DNA of 64,000 nt from Raphanus sativus. Taxonomy: Eukaryota > Streptophyta > Magnoliopsida > Brassicales > Brassicaceae. Positions 58,039-64,000 of the stretch are shown here, in pieces. The notes under the pieces are model-generated. The model saw nothing but the letters and a program-made list of their open reading frames with translations, was not told where the DNA came from and did not search any database. The first letter of the stretch is position 1, and each line of letters starts with the position of its first letter. Location: NCBI RefSeq assembly GCF_000801105.2, contig NC_079516.1, forward strand, positions 7,750,001-7,814,000, given 5' to 3'. Position numbers and translations under genes: made by a program.

Positions 58039-60401
58039 ATGGAAACTTGCTCTGATCTTCAAGTGGACATCAATGGAGAAGAAACTATCTTTCTCAATAA
58101 GGTAAAATAACTCTTACTTCGTTTCTCTTCTTCCTCTAATATCATAACAAGACTACACTAAAATGTCCACACTGTAACCATTTCTCAATGACAGTTTCAC
58201 TTGTTCTTACCTGGGTCTATCCAATTTCCATATACTTAATTTTACTTAACTTGTAAAAGTAAGTTCATGTGAGTTCTGTAATTCCTGCATCATATTATGT
58301 GTGTGTGACTCTGCTACTCTCAGCATTTAATTTTCTATCACCGAGTTACCTTAAAATGAGTCTTTAAGTTCACAGTTTTTTCTGTCCTGTGTGAAGCCAA
58401 TCAAAGTCAAGGAAATATATGTAACTGATGGTGTCTGAGTGTGTCATTAATCTTTGTTGTATAGTAATGAAGCAGATGTTTCCATCTCCATTTAATATTG
58501 CAATTTTTTTTGTTCTTACCTTTCCTCTGACTTTCTCTCATTCTGCAAATAGACAAAGTTTTGCCCATTAAGAGGAAGAGGTTAAGAAGTTGCTATCTTA
58601 ATGCAATTAGCTTGGACACTATTCACTTCCCTTTTGTTCTCACTTTGTTTGACTTATGAGATTCACATGGCTGAAGAGACACATAGACCCTTTTCTAGTT
58701 GATATTTTATTCTCTCCTCTCTTTGTAATAAATGTTCATCATTTTGTTTTGTTTTTAACTTTATTCATAAACAGTAAAACTGGCTTTACAGTTTGAACTT
58801 TTTTTGCTTATGGGTCTTTCAAGATTCGCTTTACTAAGCTCTCTAATAATCATATGACTTATGAGTTTGGTTATTATTTTCTTTTTTTATGTTTTGCTTT
58901 CAGAAAATCATATGCAAGTATTCTGGAACGTTAAGGAAACTTCTTGGGACATCTACTAGTTCTTCCAATAGTAATCTCAAGGTGATATTTAATGATTTCC
59001 CTGGTGGAGCTGAGAGTTTTGAGCTTGTATCAAGATTCTGCTACAGCAACGGCCAATTCACTGTGGTACCTTCGAATGTAGTCTTGTTCCATTGTGCTGC
59101 TAAGCTTATGGAAGTCATTGAAGTCTTGGAACAAACAGAGAAGTGTATGCAAGAGATTCGGTCTTGGGCTTGGTCAGAGGTTCTTCTTGGTCTAAAACAA
59201 TGTCAAGAACTTCAAACATCCTCTGACACTGATTCTTGGGCTGCGAAACTGATGGATGTGCTCGTGGAGAAGCTGTGTTTAGCCATTGAAGTGAGTCCCT
59301 CTAGTGCTGCTTCTGCTTGTTCACCTTCACCCGACAGCAGCGTGCTTCGTTTTTCTTGTGACAGTAAAAGCACAGAGAGTTTCAAGAACGGCTCTTCTCG
59401 GATACCATGGTGGTTCGATGAGGTTCTTGTTCTAAGTCCCGGTTTGGTTGCAACGCTCTTGAAGCTGATGATAGCACGGAAATTCGATAATCTTACCATA
59501 AGCAGGTTCTTGTTCTATTACCAGAAGGCCAAGTTCTGTTCAGCGCCTTCTAATGAGAAAAGAGAGATTCTTGAAACCACCATTGATACTCTTTACGTGT
59601 TGGATCGAAGCTGTGTTCCTTACAAGAGCCTGTTTAGTCTTTTGAGACTTGCTCTTGGATCAAACATAAACAAAAGCGTTATGAACAAACTGGAGCTTAT
59701 GATCGGTCAGCAACTGGATCAAGCAACACTTGACAATCTTCTTGTTCCATCTCCATTGAAGTCTAGTCACTTGTACTACGTGAATCTTGTTCTTAGATTC
59801 GCAAAAGCTTTCTTCAGCGAAGCAAAGAGAGGATCACAAGTGAAGAAAGTGGCAAGCTTGGTTGATCAGTACATAGCTGAAGTAGCACCTGATCCTTGCT
59901 TGAAACCTTCAAAGTTTCTGTCTCTCCTCACTCTCATTCCTGATATAGCAAGAGAGTCTCATGAAGATATCTATCGTGCTATTGATATGTTTCTTGAGGT
60001 ACATTTCAAGAATCATCACAAATTCAAAAATGTAAAGTAATGATCATTTTCTTTGACTCGTTCAGGCTCACGCTGGACTAACCAATGGTGAAAAACTAAG
60101 GTTGATAAGAACTATAAGCTACGAGAAGCTTTCAGCTGAATCAAGAGCACACGTTTCTCGTAACACAAAGTTTCAAGCGATTCAGACGGCAGATTTAAAA
60201 CAACACAAGCAGCTCATACTCCGAGTGGAGAAGGTTGAGACCTCGGGAGACGATGAGAAGTTGAAAGAACAAATAGAAGGGATTCAGTGGAGGGTAATGA
60301 AGTTGGAGAGAGCATGTTTGAAGATGCAGAATCAGATGGAAGCTATCAAGAAGAGGACAAGCAGAGGAAGCAACAGATCACTTCCTAAGCTCTGTTCTTG
60401 A
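58039..60401 (+). CDS. NPH3/RPT2-family protein
   Basis: Exons 58039-58101, 58904-59998 and 60066-60401 give 497 residues. The short first exon (METCSDLQVDINGEETIFLNK) joins KIICKYSGTLRKLLG to form a divergent BTB/POZ-like N-terminus (about residues 1-95, ending FNDFPGGAESFELVSRFCYSNG). The NPH3 domain follows (about 175-405): WWFDEVLVLSPGLVATLLKL, DLTLYVLDRS-like segment (TLYVLDRSCVPYKSLFSLLR), LDNLLVPS, VASLVDQYIAEVAPD and YRAIDMFLEAHAGLTNGEK. A coiled coil ends the protein. NPH3-like proteins are adaptors of CUL3 ubiquitin ligases in phototropin or auxin signalling (family knowledge). It matches Arabidopsis AT3G22104 in content and position. The function of this member is not established, and the weak BTB part may not bind CUL3. 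Confidence 0.92.
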
Positions 60402-60594
60402 TCAGGCTACAGTGATATTTGTACATTAATGATATAATTCAACCCAAAATACCTTCAAATAAAATTCTCATAACATTGTGAAATTCAAGTTTCATCGCCA
60501 TAAAGTCTAATGTAAAACAGAGAACTAACAAGATAGATAAAAGGAGACACATCACCAAGCAGAGATCAAGACTCTCTGGCGATTAGTGTTGCGC

Positions 60595-61427
60595 TCAGGA
60601 CGATTCAGCAGCGGGTTGAGTCACACCATGCTTCACCAACAGCTTAGTAAGCGAGTCAGGAGAGTGAACATGGTACTTAACACTCCCCGAAGGAGTCAGA
60701 AACACCTCAGCAAGCTCAAGCTTCTCAGACGTCAAGCTAGTGCTGTCCATCGTCTTGCTCAGAACCTTAAGCGCAAGCTCAACCGCCTCTTCTCTAGTCG
60801 CATCATCCTTGTAATCTTGCTTCAGAATAGACTGAGCCGCCTGGTTGTTAGCTCCCACAGCAGCAGCTTTCCAGCCACCGTAGTTCCCACTCGGGTCACT
60901 CATATACAGCTGAAACCCATGGTTCTTGTCCCACCCTGCANNNNNNNNNNNNNNNNNNNNNNNNNNNNNNNNNNNNNNNNNNNNNNNNNNNNNNNNNNNN
61001 NNNNNNNNNNNNNNNNNNNNNNNNNNNNNNNNNNNNNNNNGGACGAAGACCACCGAACTGCGTGTACCCTTGTTTAGTATCACAGAGAGACTGAACAAGC
61101 TGCTCAACAGGCATGGGCTCCTGGTACATGAAGGTGTAGCGCGGTGCCTGGACTCTAGCCGTGTTGATGAGGATGTTTGGCGTCGGACATGATGCCAGCG
61201 ACGGCGCAGGCGACGTGGTCGTCGATCTTGTACATTTTCTCGGAGGAGGTGGAGGTCTGGAGAAGCTTTGAGGTGACTTTCTTCTCGCCGATCAAGACGA
61301 CGCCCGTCTTTGGATAAGATCCCGATGGCGGAACCGGCGTTGCCAATGGCCTCCATTGCGTACTCGACTTGGTAGAGACGGCCTTCTGGGAGAAGATTGT
61401 GGTACGGCTATCATATCTTCGAGACAT
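60595..61427 (-). CDS. PAC1: 20S proteasome subunit alpha (PAC1), broken by a gap
   Basis: The N-terminal alpha-subunit signature [13 protein letters not shown] and the C-terminal half ([21 protein letters not shown] to [12 protein letters not shown]) match Arabidopsis PAC1 (AT3G22110, 250 residues). Alpha subunits form the outer gate rings of the 20S core. A run of 100 N (60941-61040) removes only about 21 bases of coding sequence, between GGLRP and AGWDK, if no intron is present. Between the gap and the start codon there are three single-base errors relative to the expected frame: a missing C near 61385, an extra G near 61306 and an extra A near 61166. Clustering on one side of the gap points to poor sequence at a contig end rather than a pseudogene. 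A leader intron spans 61441-61826. Confidence 0.88.
60941..61040. other. Assembly gap (100 N)
   Basis: Exactly 100 undetermined bases, the customary size for a gap of unknown length. It lies inside the PAC1 coding region. Confidence 0.99.
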
Positions 61428-61440
61428 CTTCTAACCAAAC

Positions 61441-61826
61441 CTGTAACAAGAAAGAAAAGGTCTTTAGAGACTAAAGATTAAAGCTTTGGTCTGAAAAGGA
61501 ACAAGAAGCTATAAAAACAGGAACTTTGAGCTAAATTCGTTATCCCTAAAAATTAGGGTTCAAGATTCAAAATCAGACTCTCACAGGCTAATCGTTTATA
61601 CAATTAGGGTTTAATCAAAGTCTCTGTTACTTTCAGATCGATAGAAACATTCAAAATCGAAAGGACTATTAGGTCTTAAGAGAAGATTCGAAGAAGCTTA
61701 GCTATTACACACTCACTATCTAAGAATCTCATCTAGTTCCATAGCGAAAGATAGATCCAGCGACTCAAAACGAGATGATTACGAAACCCAGAAGAAAACG
61801 AAAACAGAAAAGAGTAGAGATTTTAC
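61441..61826 (-). other. Leader intron of PAC1
   Basis: On the minus strand CTCTCAG|GTAAAATC at 61827/61826 and TTGTTACAG|GTTTGG at 61441/61440 are good splice sites. They bracket 386 bases just upstream of the ATG. A long leader intron in a highly expressed housekeeping gene often enhances expression (inference). Confidence 0.6.
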
Positions 61827-61906
61827 CTGAGAGGAAGGAATTGCTTTCGATCTCTGATCGCCTCTTCTTCGATTCTTGCTTGGTCGACCAAAAAGGCGAT
61901 GGCGTG

Positions 61907-62562
61907 AGTATTTGAGATGTGAACTTTGTTTGTTGGACAAGACAGATGAAAAGTTTTTGTTTTACTAGTCTTTCAATTGGGCTTTCTGTTGCGTTGAATG
62001 AAGCCCAAGTTGTGAGAAAAGGCCCACTAGTAGATCAAACTCGTTTTTTTCTTTTAACTTAAATGTATTAATAAGATAGTACACATATAAATACATAATA
62101 ATAACAATAATGGAAAAAATAATAATAACATAAGTAAAATGATGAGGAAAACACTAGCTACATTCGTGAGTTTCAACTCTATTGATTTTTTTTGTGATTT
62201 TTGATTTTTTTCTTGCAAACTAATCCCCTTTGTTGCATAATATTGGTCTTAATATAATTTAAATCAATATAATCTTTGGCTTAAAATATAATGTATTGAT
62301 TCAAAAATAAAATAAATATTGAAAAATTAGTTTTCGAAGATTGTATAAATATCTATTGTTGATGCCTCCTCCATGATTCAAATAATGATTTCAGAGATAA
62401 ATTCTAATACCAATTATATTGTATCCAAATATATTCTGAAAATTCTCCGTTAAAAAACAACACATTTCTTCTTATTTTTTTCTGGTCTCTAGATCATTTT
62501 CAACATTCTGAATCTATCGTAGATTTTTGGTGTCCATAATAAATCCGATATAATTATGTTTT

Positions 62563-62626
<64 letters not shown>

Positions 62627-63858
62627 AGCATAGTTAAAACATCATTATTTCTGAAATACCCAAAAGGATTCTTCATCTTATTTATCTAAATATCCAAATG
62701 GTAAAATAAATTAAACCAATAAAAATAACAACAAATAAGTGATGTTTAACTGTGTTTTTTTTATAAAACTGAAATATTCTAAAAGAAAATACTGATACAG
62801 ATGTGCTTAGACTATGTACATTGATAAAAAAAGATTCAACATCCTAATTTACACTTTTTAATATTATACATTATTTTTTTCTTCCACTTATTTGTTCAAC
62901 ATCTATACAATTTTTACATCTTCAATGATTTTGTTTAATAAAATACAACATTCTACCCTTCCCCCCCCTCCACAATATTTTTTCACTTTTATTTTCTTTA
63001 TATTTACATATAAGCAATGACAATCTATAGAAATTAAATCAAAATAATTAATACTAAATAAAGTTAAAAATAAATTTTCTTTTTTTCTTTTATATTTTCA
63101 GACCAATAAATACAAAATATAGAAACCATCATTTTGAATGTTTAAAAATGAAAATTTTAATAACTCAAATCAAATGAAATAAGTTTCTATTTGTACAGTT
63201 TTTAAAATAATGAATTTTAGTATAAAATAATAAATAAAAAATATTTTACTAACAAATAACTGAACTCAAATAATTTCGGTGTAAAAAGGAAATACTAAAA
63301 ATCACTTCAACCAATAAAGAAACACCATACTTATATTTTAAATTGAAAAATAAAAATATTTTCATCCAACTCATTAATTTAATTCCATGTATCTTATTTT
63401 ATCCCCACTTTGGTAAATTCAAATAGTTGAATCTTTTCAACCAAGTTTAATCCACATACTCTTCCATATTTATCCAAACTCACCAAAATATATTCAACAT
63501 CTAGCTAGCCTAGAATACTTCAAAATGTATATCTTTTTGGCCATAACATATACTTTGTTAAGAATGATCTTTTAGTCAACTTTTTCGAGAATACAGTATG
63601 GTATATTTGTTGGCATAGAGGCGTGTATGTATACAACGAAATTTATACACATGTACTTGGTCCATCAGTGCAATGTGCATGACTATGAAAATCACATTTC
63701 TTTACTCCACAACCTACTACGTCTATGTACATAAAAATAAATGAAAGCGTACAGAGATTTGAACTTAAAAAGTACAGCGTGAAAACCCAAACAAACCCTT
63801 TTATCGTATCAAATGAAACAAGTGAGTAAAGGTTTCACACACGCAAATTAACCTCCAA
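61907..63858. other. Intergenic DNA with long (AT)n microsatellite
   Basis: AT-rich DNA between PAC1 and the proline-rich protein gene. An uninterrupted (AT)n run of nearly 60 bases lies at about 62563-62621. No gene seen. Confidence 0.55.
62563..62621. repeat. (AT)n microsatellite
   Basis: About 29 perfect AT dinucleotides in a row, the longest simple repeat in the window and likely polymorphic. Confidence 0.95.
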
Positions 63859-64000
63859 TTACCCAAGAATATCATCAAACTTACATTTGAAGCCAGGAGG
63901 TGGAGGCTTTCCGCAGTCGAGAAGAATCTCAATAGCAATGGGAATGATGAGGTCCATATTGAAAAATTTGGCTTCAATGGTAGTACATAGGCAAATGGCT
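63859..64000 (-). CDS. Hybrid proline-rich protein (8CM/LTP-like), 3' end only
   Basis: The minus strand from the window edge reads AICLCTTIEAKFFNMDLIIP, then an IAIEILLDCGKPPPPGFKC segment, and ends KFDDILG and a stop at 63859-63861. CLCT...C...C is the end of the eight-cysteine domain of hybrid proline-rich cell-wall proteins, related to lipid-transfer proteins. The proline-rich repeat part and signal peptide lie beyond the window. The order suggests the CWLP locus region of Arabidopsis (around AT3G22120). An extra seven residues after the usual final cysteine region are unusual. Confidence 0.8.
   Translation of the reverse strand, partial: AICLCTTIEAKFFNMDLIIPIAIEILLDCGKPPPPGFKCKFDDILG

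Noticed and set aside
60586..61077. Plus-strand frame running through the N gap
   Set aside because: It is a shadow of the PAC1 gene, kept open only because undetermined bases cannot encode stops.

Overview
The window is plant nuclear DNA from the mustard family, most likely a Brassica-type (Brassiceae) genome. This rests on intron-containing genes with GT-AG introns, very AT-rich intergenic DNA full of MITEs, Helitrons, LINE tails, a SINE and a Cassandra TRIM, and proteins closely resembling Arabidopsis thaliana proteins I remember from AT3G21770 to about AT3G22120, in the same order. All ortholog names come from recognising the sequence, not from a search.

Layout. 1-5.1 kb: class III peroxidase PRX30 (+) facing an intronless UGT71B glucosyltransferase (-). 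5.1-15.7 kb: transposon-rich DNA with a Helitron, a hAT-type element with 8-bp target duplications, a promoter plus three box C/D snoRNAs near 9.4-9.8 kb, a LINE remnant inside a MITE, and a small two-exon FCS-like zinc-finger (FLZ) gene at 14 kb. 15.9-19.0 kb: CCCH zinc-finger gene C3H40 (11 coding exons, one GC-AG intron). 19.2-24.6 kb: ATXR2 relic (-), a fold-back repeat, intact PEX22 (-), and a P-type cyclin relic (-). 25.3-29.5 kb: BBX10/COL12 (+), a complete Cassandra retroelement, and the microprotein gene BBX31 (-). 34.5-38 kb: a tandem pair of DUF26 cysteine-rich secretory protein genes (+). 38.5-51 kb: a transposon field with two LINE RNase H pieces, a 2.5-kb Helitron holding a triplicated ~0.53-kb unit, and further tandem repeats. 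51.2-64 kb: a proline-rich membrane protein (-), a tRNA-derived SINE, a MATH/TRAF-like pseudogene (-), an NPH3-family gene (+), the 20S proteasome subunit gene PAC1 (-) broken by an assembly gap, and the 3' end of a hybrid proline-rich protein gene (-).

The genes do not form one pathway. The unifying theme is conserved gene order eroded by loss: ATXR2, the cyclin and the MATH gene survive only as frameshifted relics, and the ASK-gene cluster I recall from the Arabidopsis interval is absent. This is the pattern expected of one fractionated copy of an ancestral block after Brassica polyploidy (inference).

The least expected content is the snoRNA cluster, the fold-back at 20.5 kb, the Cassandra element with 5S-like promoters, the Helitron with internal tandem repeats, and the FLZ gene, which I do not recognise from the Arabidopsis interval.
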